Source of the DNA: Subsaximicrobium wynnwilliamsii
GTDB lineage: Bacteria > Bacteroidota > Bacteroidia > Flavobacteriales > Flavobacteriaceae
NCBI RefSeq assembly: GCF_007997225.1
Contig: NZ_VORM01000007.1
Coordinates: forward strand, 62,001 to 126,000
Length of the DNA: 64,000 bases
Direction of reading: 5' to 3'
Shown here: positions 35,909 through 45,967 of the stretch, piece after piece
How positions within the stretch are numbered: the first letter of the stretch is position 1
Layout: the number at the start of each line of letters is the position of its first letter
Position numbers and translations under genes: made by a program
The notes under the pieces: generated by a model
Told to the model about the DNA's origin: nothing
Databases searched by the model: none
Seen by the model: the letters and a program-made list of their open reading frames with translations, nothing else

Positions 35909-36268
35909 ATAGTATTAAGTAGGGAGTACTAAGTATTAAGACAACAAAATCATCTACAATTTAACAAATGGACTTGAATTAAATTTCAACCGCTTTTTAT
36001 ATAGCGTTGCACTTTGCGCCCCTGCCGGCAGGCAGATCTGCGAGATTTTCATCTTCATCTTAATCTTCATCTTCATCTTCATCTTCATCTTCATCTTCAT
36101 CTTCATCTTCATCTTCAACTTCAACTTCAACTTCAACTTCAACTTCCATTTCAACTTCATTCCCCCTCCCTTCATAATTATCTGCCAATTTTTTCGTTAT
36201 GCTAAGAGATAAATTATCTTTGACCTTGAACTCATCCCAATGGGTTCGTTAACAAAAAATCGGGCTTA
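35909..36268. repeat. Gap with a hexamer microsatellite (CATCTT/CAACTT) and palindrome
   Basis: From 36048 to 36160 about 19 copies of TTCATC, then TTCAAC, run without a break; the minus strand is purine-rich (GAAGAT)n. The palindrome CCTGCCGGCAGG is at 36021-36032. A weak heptamer tract (GTATTAA, GTAGGGA, GTACTAA, GTATTAA) lies at 35913-35941. TATCTTTG at 36215-36222 is the likely -7 box of the TPR gene. Confidence 0.85.
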
Positions 36269-39200
36269 ATGGCAATCAGAACAATCTTCTTCACATTGTG
36301 TTTCTTTATGCTGAATAATTTCAGTTTTGCACAACAATCAGCAACCTATACCAACGAATTGGTAGACTACCAAAAAGCACTAACGCTATACAACAACAAA
36401 CAATACCAAGCGGCACAATCGCTCTTTGAAAACATCAAGGAAGACGCGCCCAACAAAACGTTGGAATCTGACTGCGCCTATTATATTGCCAACTGTGCAG
36501 TGCGCTTGAATCAGCAAAACGCCGATGCGCTTATTGAAGATTTTGTAAATGATTACCCAACCAGCACCAAACGCAATACCGCGTTTTTGGACGTGGCCGA
36601 TTATTATTTCGCGAATGGCAAATATGCCTATGCTAGAAAATGGTACGATAAGGTCGATGAAAATAGCATCGCCAGGTCTGAACGTGACCGTTTCAACTTC
36701 AATTATGGCTATAGCTTATATGCCACAAAGGATGAAACTGCCGCCCAAAAATATTTAAACCGAGTCACAACCTCCACCGAGTATGGTTCCCAAGCCAAGT
36801 ATTACATTGGCTTTATGGCTTATGAAGGTGACGATTATGAAAAGGCCAATACTTATTTTGATCAAGTAAGCGACCAAGAAAAATACAAGGAAAAACTGTC
36901 TTATTACCAAGCCGATTTAAACTTCAAATTGGGCAAGTTCGAGGAAGCCATTCAATTGGCCAAAGCACAGACGGTAAAAGGGAGTCCGCAAGAGAAATCG
37001 GAACTTTCAAAAATCATTGGTGAGAGTTATTTCAACCTTCAAAAATACGATGAGGCGATTCCGTATCTCAAGGAATACAAAGGCAAAAAGGGCAAATGGA
37101 ACAACACCGATTATTACCAACTGGGTTACGCCTATTACAAACAAAACGATTTTGAAAAAGCGATTTCAGAATTCAACAAGATCATTGGTGGTGACAACAG
37201 CGTGGCACAAAATGCCTATTACCATTTGGGCGAAAGCTACATCAACCTCAACAAGAAACAGGAAGCCTTAAACGCTTTTCGAAATGCCTCTCAAATGGAT
37301 TATGATCTTAAAATCCAAGAGGATGCCTATTTAAATTATGCCAAAATTAGTTACGAGATTGGAAACCCTTACCAATCCGTACCACAGGTATTGACCAGTT
37401 ACTTGACCAAATACCCCAATACCCAATTCAAAGATGAGGTAGAAACCTTACTTATTGATTCCTACATCACTTCAAAAAACTACAAGGAAGCGCTCAAACT
37501 TTTGGAAAACAAAAACAGTTTCGAAAACCGGGTCGCCTTTCAAAAAGTCGCTTTTTTTAGAGGTATTGAACTTTACAATGAAGGCGATTATAACGAAGCG
37601 CGCTCGTTCTTTGAGAAAGCGATGAAAGAAGCTAAAACACCAATCTTTACGACAAGAGCTACATTTTGGAAAGCAGAGACCGATTTCATCCTCAGTAATT
37701 TCAACGATGCACTCATAGGCTTTAAGCAATTTGCCCAGAATGGCGAAGCTTCCGAAGCAGAGGAATTCAAGAACCTCGACTACAATTTAGGTTACACTTA
37801 TTTTAAGCTGAAAAATTATAGCAAATCTGTGACCCATTTCCAAAGTTTTGTCAATTCCAAGACCAAAGACCAACTGCGACTCAACGATGCCTACCTGCGT
37901 TTGGCAGACGGTCATTTTGTGTCTAGCGATTACAAAGACGCCATCAAAGCCTATGAAAAAGCCATTGCGCTCAACAAGGTGGAAGCCGATTATGCGACCT
38001 TCCAAAAAGCAGTGAGTTACGGATTTACAGGTGAAGGCGATACCAAAATGAAAGAACTCAACGCCTTTATCCATAATTTTCCAAAATCTGCTTTACGGGA
38101 CGATGCCATGTATGAATTGGCAAATTCGTATATAAAAACCAATCAAAACGACAAGGCCTTGGCGCTGTACGACCGTTTAAATGCAGAATATCCTTCAAGT
38201 GTTTTTGTCTCGAAAGCCCTGTTGCGACAAGGTTTATCGTTTTACAATAGCAACGACAACGAAAAGGCATTGACAAAATTCAAGAAAGTGGCCAGCGATT
38301 TTCCCAATACCGAAGACGCCAATCAAGCGGTCTCCACGGCGCGTTTGATTTACATCGATTTGGGACGGGTTGATGAGTATGCCACTTGGGTAAAAACCTT
38401 GGATTTCGTGAATGTGAGTGATTCCGAATTAGACAATACCGCTTACCTCGCTGCCGAAAAACAGTATCTGGACGACAATACCGATGCTGCCATCAAGCAG
38501 TTCAATAAATACATCAATGAGTTTCCCAACGGCATCCATGCTACGAAATCCCATTTTTATTTAGCGGAATTGTACAACAAAAAACAACTTCCAGAAAACG
38601 CAAAACCACATTATGAAGCTGTCGTGAAAGCAAGCAGAGGCGAGTTTACCGAGCAGGCCATCGTTAAATTATCTAATATCTACTTGAACAAGTCGGAATG
38701 GAAAAACGCCATAGCGCTATTGAAGCGTTTGGAAACGGAAGCTGATTATCCGCAAAACGTGACCTACGCGCAATCCAATTTGATGAATGCCTATTACCAA
38801 TTGAACGATTACAACCAAGCAGTGACCTATGCAGAAAAAGCGCTGCAAAACTCTAAAATCGATAACAAGGTCAAAAGTGATGCACAGATCATCATTGCGC
38901 GCTCGGCCATAAAAACGAACAACCCAAGCAAAGCCAAGGACGCCTATGCCAAAGTAGAGAAAATCGCTACGGGTGCCTTAGCTGCGGAAGCCCTGTACTA
39001 CAACGCCTACTTCAAAAATAAGGAGGCCGACTTTGAAGCTTCCAATACCGCAGTACAAAAGCTGGCCAAAGATTATAGCAGCTATAAATATTACAGCGCC
39101 AAAGGTCTGGTGCTCATGGCGAAAAACTTTTACGCCTTGAAAGATGCGTTTCAAGCCACCTATATTTTGGAAAGTGTGATTTCCAACTTTACTGAATTTG

Positions 39201-39292
39201 AGGAGGTCGTTACCGAAGCACAGCAAGAATTGAGCAAAATCAAGACCGAAGAAGCAAAAACCAATGCCTCAGTACAAACGGAGAACGACTAA
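36269..39292 (+). CDS. Exported tetratricopeptide-repeat protein, 1007 residues
   Basis: The protein has a signal peptide (IRTIFFTLCFFMLNNFSFA, cleavage near residue 22) followed by more than twenty TPR-like helix pairs. Typical examples are YQLGYAYYKQNDFEKAISEF, NAYYHLGESYINLNKKQEAL and AMYELANSYIKTNQNDKALA. It should be a periplasmic or outer-membrane-associated scaffold. It lies 78 bases upstream of an outer-membrane barrel gene on the same strand, so the pair may form one envelope complex. Similar pairs are common in Bacteroidota, but their exact role is not known to me. Confidence 0.88.
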   Translation: MAIRTIFFTLCFFMLNNFSFAQQSATYTNELVDYQKALTLYNNKQYQAAQSLFENIKEDAPNKTLESDCAYYIANCAVRLNQQNADALIEDFVNDYPTSTKRNTAFLDVADYYFANGKYAYARKWYDKVDENSIARSERDRFNFNYGYSLYATKDETAAQKYLNRVTTSTEYGSQAKYYIGFMAYEGDDYEKANTYFDQVSDQEKYKEKLSYYQADLNFKLGKFEEAIQLAKAQTVKGSPQEKSELSKIIGESYFNLQKYDEAIPYLKEYKGKKGKWNNTDYYQLGYAYYKQNDFEKAISEFNKIIGGDNSVAQNAYYHLGESYINLNKKQEALNAFRNASQMDYDLKIQEDAYLNYAKISYEIGNPYQSVPQVLTSYLTKYPNTQFKDEVETLLIDSYITSKNYKEALKLLENKNSFENRVAFQKVAFFRGIELYNEGDYNEARSFFEKAMKEAKTPIFTTRATFWKAETDFILSNFNDALIGFKQFAQNGEASEAEEFKNLDYNLGYTYFKLKNYSKSVTHFQSFVNSKTKDQLRLNDAYLRLADGHFVSSDYKDAIKAYEKAIALNKVEADYATFQKAVSYGFTGEGDTKMKELNAFIHNFPKSALRDDAMYELANSYIKTNQNDKALALYDRLNAEYPSSVFVSKALLRQGLSFYNSNDNEKALTKFKKVASDFPNTEDANQAVSTARLIYIDLGRVDEYATWVKTLDFVNVSDSELDNTAYLAAEKQYLDDNTDAAIKQFNKYINEFPNGIHATKSHFYLAELYNKKQLPENAKPHYEAVVKASRGEFTEQAIVKLSNIYLNKSEWKNAIALLKRLETEADYPQNVTYAQSNLMNAYYQLNDYNQAVTYAEKALQNSKIDNKVKSDAQIIIARSAIKTNNPSKAKDAYAKVEKIATGALAAEALYYNAYFKNKEADFEASNTAVQKLAKDYSSYKYYSAKGLVLMAKNFYALKDAFQATYILESVISNFTEFEEVVTEAQQELSKIKTEEAKTNASVQTEND

Positions 39293-39334
39293 ATTCCAAA
39301 AAAACAAATTCCAAATTACAACCGCAACCACAAC

Positions 39335-39362
39335 CTTGAATCTTGAACTTTGAACATTGAAT
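39335..39362. repeat. Heptamer tract CTTGAAT/CTTGAAC before the barrel gene
   Basis: CTTGAAT, CTTGAAC, TTTGAAC and ATTGAAT in exact phase, ending 9 bases before the ATG at 39371. Confidence 0.75.
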
Positions 39363-39370
39363 TAAAACAG

Positions 39371-41092
39371 ATGCCAAACAGACTCCAGCATAAACTCTTA
39401 GCCCTTATTTTAGTAGTTAGCGCTACCACCTTCGCCCAAGAACGTGAGAAAGACAGCATAGATACCGAAACGGTCAATGTGGTCAAGGCCTACACACCAA
39501 CCATTTCTGATGCTTTCAAGATTAAGGAAACGCCTAATTTGAACGATTCCACGAACTTGAAGAAAAAGGACATCAAATACAACATTTTCTCGATTCCTGT
39601 GGCTTCCACATTCACACCTGCCAAGGGTAAAGCTGCGGGCGTGAACAAGGAGAAATCTGTAAAACTTTACGATAATTACGCCTCGGTGGGCTTAGGCACT
39701 TACGCCACAATTCTTGGCGAGGTGTATCTCAACCATCAATTGAGCCGAAACGAGCGTGTTGGCGGTTATTTTAGCCATCATTCTTCTCAAGGTGATATCG
39801 ATGGCATCAATTACGATAACAATTTTCGAGAAACCGAATTGGGCGCCAATTACACCCAACAACAGCGGGATTTTACTTGGAAACTTGAAGGTGGTTACGA
39901 ACTGCAGCGTTACAATTGGTACGGACTGCCAGACCAAACGCTTCCGTTTTTTGATGTTGGCCATTCATTTTACAATGCCAACATTGGAGGCAATATCGAT
40001 TTTGAGGATGGGATTTTCAATAAGGCAACCGTATTGTTCAGACGTTTTGGTGACAGCAGGAATTCCGCAGAAAATCGCTTTTTGGTCACTTCGGAATTTG
40101 ATGTGCCCGTGAACGACCAAACCATTACTACAGAAGTAAACATCGATTACCTCAGCGGTGGTTTTGACCATACTTATTTTTCTGAAACCGAATTGAACTA
40201 CGGCAACTTCCAATTAGGCGTCGCACCGAGCTATCAATTTATCCAAGATGATTTGACCTTGAATCTAGGGGTTAGATTGGTCTATTTTAATGATACGGAA
40301 GCTAGCCAGAGCAAGTTGCATTTCTATCCGAATGTAACTGCAAGCTATCGCTTGGTTGATGAACTATTAATTGGCTTTGGCGGTATTGAGGGCGGATTGC
40401 AACAAAATTCCTACTTCGGTTTTGCCGATGAAAACCGCTTCGTAGCACCTACCCTATTCGTACAACCCACCGATCAATCCTATGACGTTTCCGCAGGCAT
40501 CAAGGGGAAATTGTCCAACAGCATGAGCTATATCGTTACGGGACATTACCTATCGGAAAACAACAGAGCCTTGTTCAAGGCGAATCCAGATTTACTCACA
40601 GAGCGCAAGAATTATCAATTTGGCAATTCCTTCGGAGTCGTTTACGATGACCTTAAAACCTTCTCTTTTGAAGGCGAATTGAACGTGGACCTTAACCGCA
40701 ACTTTAAACTCGGTGCCAAAGCCGCCTTTTTTGCCTACAGTACCGATAGCGAAGCGGAAGCTTGGAACTTGCCAGATCTCAAGGCTTCCGTTTTTATGGA
40801 TTATCAAATCGATGCACATTGGTTTGCAGGTGCCAACCTGTTTTTCGTGGGCGAGCGCAAAGACCAAATCTCGGAAGGCAGAAATCCGCAGTTAAGTTTG
40901 AACCAACCCCAAACCGTCACGTTGGACAGCTACTTTGATGCCAACGTGCATGCAGGTTACAAAATAAGCGACCGACTTTCAGCCTTCGTTAAGGGCAATA
41001 ATTTGGTGGGAACTAATTACCAGCGCTGGTTGAATTATCCGGTGCAAGGCATTCAATTTTTGGCAGGAGCGACGTATCAGTTTGATTTTTGA
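39371..41092 (+). CDS. Outer-membrane beta-barrel protein (TonB-receptor-like barrel)
   Basis: A 573-residue protein with a signal peptide (LQHKLLALILVVSATTFAQ). A short N-terminal region follows (VNVVKAYTPTISDAFKIKET, a pattern of TonB-dependent-receptor-like proteins), then about 440 residues of alternating amphipathic strands (YASVGLGTYATILGEVYLN, YFSHHSSQGDIDG, GHYLSENNRALF). It ends in an aromatic (GATYQFDF), the usual barrel end. No plug domain or TonB box is clear. The ATG at 39371 is used, since an upstream TTG falls in a repeat. Co-transcribed with the TPR gene, it is probably a porin or a secretion-related barrel. Confidence 0.85.
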   Translation: MPNRLQHKLLALILVVSATTFAQEREKDSIDTETVNVVKAYTPTISDAFKIKETPNLNDSTNLKKKDIKYNIFSIPVASTFTPAKGKAAGVNKEKSVKLYDNYASVGLGTYATILGEVYLNHQLSRNERVGGYFSHHSSQGDIDGINYDNNFRETELGANYTQQQRDFTWKLEGGYELQRYNWYGLPDQTLPFFDVGHSFYNANIGGNIDFEDGIFNKATVLFRRFGDSRNSAENRFLVTSEFDVPVNDQTITTEVNIDYLSGGFDHTYFSETELNYGNFQLGVAPSYQFIQDDLTLNLGVRLVYFNDTEASQSKLHFYPNVTASYRLVDELLIGFGGIEGGLQQNSYFGFADENRFVAPTLFVQPTDQSYDVSAGIKGKLSNSMSYIVTGHYLSENNRALFKANPDLLTERKNYQFGNSFGVVYDDLKTFSFEGELNVDLNRNFKLGAKAAFFAYSTDSEAEAWNLPDLKASVFMDYQIDAHWFAGANLFFVGERKDQISEGRNPQLSLNQPQTVTLDSYFDANVHAGYKISDRLSAFVKGNNLVGTNYQRWLNYPVQGIQFLAGATYQFDF

Positions 41093-41103
41093 GCCCCCCT
41101 AAA

Positions 41104-41123
41104 TCCCCCGAAGGGGAACTTTT
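41104..41123 (+). terminator. Terminator-like hairpin after the barrel gene
   Basis: TCCCC and GGGGA pair around CGAA, followed by ACTTTT. The surrounding word CCCCCTAAATCCCCCGAAGGGG is, as I recall, a frequent flavobacterial gene-end sequence. Confidence 0.5.
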
Positions 41124-41241
41124 GAATTCATATTATACTGAAGATTCTAGGAGAAATATTAAAAAGCACATCTAATTTCTTTGTTATTTATCGTCTAGAC
41201 GACTTTAGACTGAGACTGAAACCGTGAAGTTGTAAAGTTGT

Positions 41242-41276
41242 CTTCATACTTCGTACTTAATACTTAATACTTTTTT
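41242..41276. repeat. Heptamer tract CTTAATA before the glycosyltransferase gene
   Basis: CTTCATA, CTTCGTA, CTTAATA and CTTAATA in exact 7-bp phase followed by CTTTTTT, 28 bases before the ATG. Confidence 0.8.
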
Positions 41277-41303
41277 TTACCTTTAAATTTTAAGACCAAC
41301 CAA

Positions 41304-42194
41304 ATGCTCTCAGTTCTTATCCCGGTTTATAATTACGATGTACGCGCATTAGTCACGCGCTTGCACAAGCAATTGGCATTGGCTGCGATTCGCTTTGAAA
41401 TTATCTGCATTGATGATTTTTCCGACCCTGAAATGAGTCAGATCAATGCTGAAATCGTTCAACTTCCGCATACTACTTATGAGATTTCCAACCGTAATGC
41501 TGGATGCGACGCTACCAGACAAACCTTGGCAATATGGGCAAATTACGATTGGCTAATATTTTTGGATGCTGATGTCATGCCAGTTTCCGAAGATTTTATC
41601 AGTAATTATTTAAAGTTCACTACTTCTGAATATGATGCCATTTATGGTGGTATTACCTATAAACCTGAGAAGCCAGAATCCAATTTGATGTTGCGATGGG
41701 AATACGGAAACGCCAAGGAAAACGTGCCTGCATCGGCAAGAAATCGGAAGCCTTATAAAATGTTGGTCACGGCAAATTTTATGATTCGGAAGACTATATT
41801 CTTAAAATTAAATTCCAAAATCGAATATAAAGGTTATGGTTACGACATTTATTTAGGCGCACTATTAAAATCTAATAGTTTCAAGGTCTTCCATATAGAT
41901 AATGAAGTTTACCATTTGGGATTAGAACCAAATGCCACGTATCTCAACAAGGTGGAAGAAGCAGTTGACAACTTACTAAAGTTGAATCAAGAAGGCAAAC
42001 TAAAAAAAACCGAAAACAGTTTATTGAATACCTTCGAAAGGCTCAAATATTGTAAATTGAATCACTATGTTGCTTGGACATTTAGACGCAGCAAAAAGCA
42101 ATTGACGATCAATTTATTGAGTGCTCGTCCAAATATTACACTCTTGCAATATTATAAATTGGGTTACATTTGTGAGCAAGATTTGAAGCTATGA
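41304..42194 (+). CDS. Glycosyltransferase family 2
   Basis: A 296-residue GT-A fold enzyme. LSVLIPVYNYDVRALV at the start and IDDFSDP form the nucleotide-sugar site. LDADV carries the DxD metal ligand, and YGGITYKP with GYGYDIYLGALL fits the acceptor side. No membrane helix is present, so it works in the cytoplasm at the inner membrane on a lipid-linked glycan. It overlaps the next glycosyltransferase gene by four bases (ATGA), a firm operon link. The donor and acceptor sugars are unknown. Confidence 0.9.
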   Translation: MLSVLIPVYNYDVRALVTRLHKQLALAAIRFEIICIDDFSDPEMSQINAEIVQLPHTTYEISNRNAGCDATRQTLAIWANYDWLIFLDADVMPVSEDFISNYLKFTTSEYDAIYGGITYKPEKPESNLMLRWEYGNAKENVPASARNRKPYKMLVTANFMIRKTIFLKLNSKIEYKGYGYDIYLGALLKSNSFKVFHIDNEVYHLGLEPNATYLNKVEEAVDNLLKLNQEGKLKKTENSLLNTFERLKYCKLNHYVAWTFRRSKKQLTINLLSARPNITLLQYYKLGYICEQDLKL

Positions 42195-43132
42195 GTCCGT
42201 TATTTTCGATTGTTATCCCACTTTACAACAAAGCCAACGAGATTTCCCAAACCTTGGAAAGTGTTTTTAAGCAAACATTAAAGGAGTTTGAGATCATTAT
42301 TGTAAACGATGGCTCTACCGATAATAGTTTATTGGAAGTCCAAAAGTTTGAAGATAAACGTATCTCCATTTTTACTACGGAAAATAAAGGCGTTTCACAC
42401 GCTCGTAATTTCGGCATAGAAAAAGCCAAAGCCCCACTCATCGCCTTTTTAGATGCTGATGATTTGTGGTACCCACATCATTTGGAAAATTTAAAGCAGC
42501 TTTATCAAACCTACCCCAATTGCGGGATGTATTGCAAAGCTTATGAAAAAAGTTATTTAGGAAGGCACATCGTAGCCGCAAAATTCAACGGATTAGAAAG
42601 CGATTTTGAAGGCATCGTCCCAGATTATTTCGAAAATAGTTTGATTGATGCGATCGCTTGGACCTCTGCCACTGCAATACCAAAAATAGTATTCAAAACT
42701 TATGGTGTATTCGATACAAATTTGAAATCTGGTCAAGATACTGATCTTTGGATGCGCGTGGCTTTAAACGAACCCATTGCATTTTCAAAAAACATTAGTG
42801 CCATTCACGTTTTAACGGGACAGGAACATCATTTGTCGCAATCTAAGCATCGAGTAGATCGCTTAAAGTTATTGAACAAATTTAAGGAGGCAGAAAAATC
42901 CAGTAAAAGCTTAAAAAAATACATGGATTACAACCGGTTTTCAATGGCCATAGAGCGCAAATGTCAAGGAGACTCTAGTACTTTCAAACAACTAAAAGCT
43001 GAGATTAATCTTGATAATTTAAATGCGAAACAACGATTACTCTTAAAATTGCCAAAACCACTATTGAATTTATTGAAGAAATCGCAACAGCAACTCATTG
43101 GATATGGCTTATATTTTAGCGCGTTTAGATAA
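42191..43132 (+). CDS. Glycosyltransferase family 2
   Basis: A 313-residue GT-A enzyme with FSIVIPLYNKANEISQTLES, IIVNDGSTDNS and FLDADDLWYP (DxD motif). The GQDTDLWMRVAL stretch is the catalytic-base region of GT2 enzymes. It is translationally coupled to the preceding glycosyltransferase by an ATGA overlap. Its last 24 bases overlap the end of the convergent ketoisomerase gene. It probably adds one sugar of the surface polysaccharide. Confidence 0.92.
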   Translation: MSPLFSIVIPLYNKANEISQTLESVFKQTLKEFEIIIVNDGSTDNSLLEVQKFEDKRISIFTTENKGVSHARNFGIEKAKAPLIAFLDADDLWYPHHLENLKQLYQTYPNCGMYCKAYEKSYLGRHIVAAKFNGLESDFEGIVPDYFENSLIDAIAWTSATAIPKIVFKTYGVFDTNLKSGQDTDLWMRVALNEPIAFSKNISAIHVLTGQEHHLSQSKHRVDRLKLLNKFKEAEKSSKSLKKYMDYNRFSMAIERKCQGDSSTFKQLKAEINLDNLNAKQRLLLKLPKPLLNLLKKSQQQLIGYGLYFSAFR

Positions 43133-43525
43133 AAGAAATTCCTCGTAATCCCGGATGTAATCGGCTTCTTCAAATTCCGTTGAAGCCAAGACCAAACACA
43201 CTGATCCCGAAGAGAAGTTCTCGATTTCCCGCCAGATGCCTGTAGGAATATACAAGCCTTTATCGGGCTTGTTGAGCATAATGCGCTGTTCATCCTTACC
43301 ATCTTTTATAACAACCTCGAAGCTTCCGCTTAAGGCAATTACCACAGATTCCTGTATTTTGTGTGCATGGCCACCTCGATAGGCGTCGCTTGGCACATCA
43401 AAGAGATAATAAATACGCTGCATTTTGAACGGAATAACATGCTTCTCAATAACCGCCAATTTACCACGTTGGTCGTGGACATTAGGGATACCAACAAATT
43501 TAATATGCTTTAAAGTAGTTTTCAT
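43109..43525 (-). CDS. FdtA/QdtA-like dTDP-sugar 3,4-ketoisomerase
   Basis: A 138-residue cupin of the WxcM/FdtA group. IPNVHDQRGKLAVIEK and RIYYLFDVPSDAYRGGHAHK (catalytic His residues) followed by ALSGSFEVVIKDG are family hallmarks. The enzyme converts dTDP-4-keto-6-deoxyglucose to the 3-keto sugar, the first dedicated step toward Fuc3NAc or Qui3NAc. The matching aminotransferase is encoded at 48108-49232. Which epimer is made (FdtA or QdtA) cannot be told. It follows the GT4 gene by nine bases on the minus strand. Confidence 0.88.
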   Translation of the reverse strand: MKTTLKHIKFVGIPNVHDQRGKLAVIEKHVIPFKMQRIYYLFDVPSDAYRGGHAHKIQESVVIALSGSFEVVIKDGKDEQRIMLNKPDKGLYIPTGIWREIENFSSGSVCLVLASTEFEEADYIRDYEEFLLSKRAKI

Positions 43526-43534
43526 TGTAGGTTT

Positions 43535-44614
43535 TCAATTTAGTAATTCCTGCCATTGTTTGGCAATGTTTTCCATGGAAAAAGCTTCGACACTTTTTTT
43601 GGCGTTTTGCTTGCAGGTTTGATACAAATGTTCATCATTCACAAATCGATTCATAGCATGTGCCAAGGCTGTGGGATTATGGTTTTCTACTAAAAGACCA
43701 TTATATTCATGAGTAATGATTTCTTTAGGTCCCGACTGGCAATCTACTGAAATCACAGGAGTTCCCAGCGCTAAAGATTCAATAAGCGTTCGAGGGAATC
43801 CCTCATAGCGGCTGGTCAATACCGTAAACTTTGAATGTTTTACATAGTTAAACGGACTTTCCAAAAAAGGTTGAAATTCAACCATTCCATTAAAATCCAA
43901 TTGTCTAACTTTTTCCTTGATGTTTTCAAGATCTTTTCCATCACCAAGAATCATCAATTTAATATCATTTTTAGGAAGTTGCGATATACGGTAGGCTTCA
44001 AGTAGTAAGCTTATATTCTTGACCTTATCGTCCAGCCTTCCGTAGAATAAAATATAATCGCCATTAATTGGATTCTCTTGAGATGGCTTAGGAAGCGATT
44101 CTATGGGATTATAAATGCTCGTCACATTTTGCAAATTGTAAGTGTTCTCAATCTCTAGTCCAATCTCTTTAGCCACACCCACTATTTTAAACGCGTCTTT
44201 ATAAATCCATCTTGCTAAAAAATTAGGATTGATAAAATAAGTCTCCAAATGAAAACTACGCACGCAATAAATAGTGGTTTTGGGATTATAAAGCCATCTT
44301 GACACGATGATCTCCCGAATAAAAGCGGGTCTTGATCGATTGTCTATCACATAATCAAAACGATGTTTCTTTAAGTATTTTTTGAAAACCAAGAATTTAT
44401 TGACCCTGGACAAAAAATTTGGATACGGGTTTTCAGAAGCCCCTAAATTAAGAAGCTGACCTTCAAATTCATATACAATCGCATCTACAATAGACACCAA
44501 ATGCATCTCATGACCCAATTGAGAAAGCATCTTTGACAACATAGCGGAAGAGCGCTCTGCACCACCTTTTGCTAAAGATGTGACTACGATACAGATCTTT
44601 TTCGTGCCAGACAT
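43535..44614 (-). CDS. Glycosyltransferase family 4
   Basis: A 359-residue GT-B enzyme. KICIVVTSLAKGGAERSSAM at the N-terminus is the glycine-rich acceptor loop of GT4. ILFYGRLDDKVKNISLLLEA and the EGFPRTLIESLALGTPVIS motif (E-x7-E) form the nucleotide-sugar site. The ATG at 44614 is preferred, since only two codons precede it (MRM) in the longer form. It is operonic with the ketoisomerase gene and diverges from the glycosyltransferase at 44651, with 36 bases between start codons. Confidence 0.9.
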   Translation of the reverse strand: MSGTKKICIVVTSLAKGGAERSSAMLSKMLSQLGHEMHLVSIVDAIVYEFEGQLLNLGASENPYPNFLSRVNKFLVFKKYLKKHRFDYVIDNRSRPAFIREIIVSRWLYNPKTTIYCVRSFHLETYFINPNFLARWIYKDAFKIVGVAKEIGLEIENTYNLQNVTSIYNPIESLPKPSQENPINGDYILFYGRLDDKVKNISLLLEAYRISQLPKNDIKLMILGDGKDLENIKEKVRQLDFNGMVEFQPFLESPFNYVKHSKFTVLTSRYEGFPRTLIESLALGTPVISVDCQSGPKEIITHEYNGLLVENHNPTALAHAMNRFVNDEHLYQTCKQNAKKSVEAFSMENIAKQWQELLN

Positions 44615-44650
44615 TCTCAAATAATTATCTTTATGCCAAATATAGTTTAA

Positions 44651-45790
44651 ATGAAAGTACTATTGGTGGGCGAATATAATAGGTCTCATAAATTTATTAA
44701 AGAAGGCCTTGTAGCATTGGGACACGAGGCATTGGTTGTTGGCTTGAGCGATGGTTTTAAAAAGGTTGATGTGGATCTTGAAATTAAGCATAAGTATTCA
44801 GGTTGGTTTTTAAAAAAAACAAGAACTGCTCTATTCAAAATTTTCAAGATAGACCTGTATTCCAATAGCGTAAAAAATCAAATTCTAAAGTTAAAGCCCA
44901 AGTTGAGCGGTTATGATATAGTTCAGTTCATAAGTGAATCTTCATTTATTTGTCAACCCGAAACCGAGAAAGCCATTTTTGATTTATTGAATTCCTGGAA
45001 TGGCAAATCCTTTTTGTTGTCCTGCGGCACAGACTATCCAAGCGTTCAATATGCTATGGAAAAGAAATTCAAATATTCCATTTTGACTCCTTTTTTTGAA
45101 AATCGTTTAGCAGAATCAAATTTTTCATTGGGGCTAAAATACATAACACCAGCCTTCAAAGCATTACACGATCATATCTATAACCAAATTGACGGTGTTA
45201 TTTCATCTGACCTGGATTATTACATTCCGCTCAAAGATCATCCAAAACATTTAGGGATGATCCCTCATGCCATCAATACAGATCAGATTCCGTTTTCTGA
45301 ATTAAAGATTAAAGACAAAATCGTTATTTTCCACGGAATCAATAGAAACAATTATTATAAAAAAGGGAATGATGTTTTTGAAGCCGCCTTAGAGTTAATA
45401 AAGGCTAAGCATTCAGAAAAAATAGAAATCATTAGGGTTGAAAGTGTACCTTATGCAACCTATATCAAGGCTTTTGACGCTGCTCATATTTTATTGGATC
45501 AAGTATTCTCTTACGATCAAGGTTATAATGCACTCGAAGCAATGGCCAAGGGCAAGGTGGTGTTCTCAGGAGCGGAACACGAATGGTTGGAGTATTACGG
45601 AGTGCCCGAAGATAGCATCGTTATTAACGCCCTTCCCGATGCCGAAGCGATCGCAAAAAAATTGGAATGGTTGATTTTAAACCCAGAAGAGCTGCTCAAC
45701 ATTTCGAAAAACGCCCGAGAATTTGTTAGAAAAGAACACGGTCATGTTACTTGTGCACAACAGTATTTGGACAAATGGCAGGGAAGTTGA
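44651..45790 (+). CDS. Glycosyltransferase, GT4-like
   Basis: A 379-residue GT-B type protein beginning MKVLLVGEYNRSHKFIKEGL. The C-terminal domain has IVIFHGINRNNYYKKGND, ILLDQVFSYDQGYNALEAMA and KGKVVFSGAEHEWLEYYGVP, a diverged E-x7-E region. It is the only plus-strand gene among the minus-strand polysaccharide genes here. TATCTTTA at 44626-44633 may be its -7 box. No membrane segment is seen. Its specificity is unknown. Confidence 0.82.
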   Translation: MKVLLVGEYNRSHKFIKEGLVALGHEALVVGLSDGFKKVDVDLEIKHKYSGWFLKKTRTALFKIFKIDLYSNSVKNQILKLKPKLSGYDIVQFISESSFICQPETEKAIFDLLNSWNGKSFLLSCGTDYPSVQYAMEKKFKYSILTPFFENRLAESNFSLGLKYITPAFKALHDHIYNQIDGVISSDLDYYIPLKDHPKHLGMIPHAINTDQIPFSELKIKDKIVIFHGINRNNYYKKGNDVFEAALELIKAKHSEKIEIIRVESVPYATYIKAFDAAHILLDQVFSYDQGYNALEAMAKGKVVFSGAEHEWLEYYGVPEDSIVINALPDAEAIAKKLEWLILNPEELLNISKNAREFVRKEHGHVTCAQQYLDKWQGS

Positions 45791-45967
45791 AAGTTTCGGT
45801 CTTATCATTACTGTTGTGAGTGCGCAACACCTAATCTCATTCAATGTGACTTAATAAATAGGACTGTTTAAAACGGAAGAATTTGGTGATTTTAGGTTTC
45901 GATTTTTTCAAGACTGCTAACTTTAAATATAATTTTTTGTTCTTCATTGTAACACTTTGGGCTTAGT

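Noticed and set aside
35954-36205. Open frames on both strands across the CATCTT tract
   Set aside because: Pure hexamer translation (KLKLKM, HLHLHL), with no start context.
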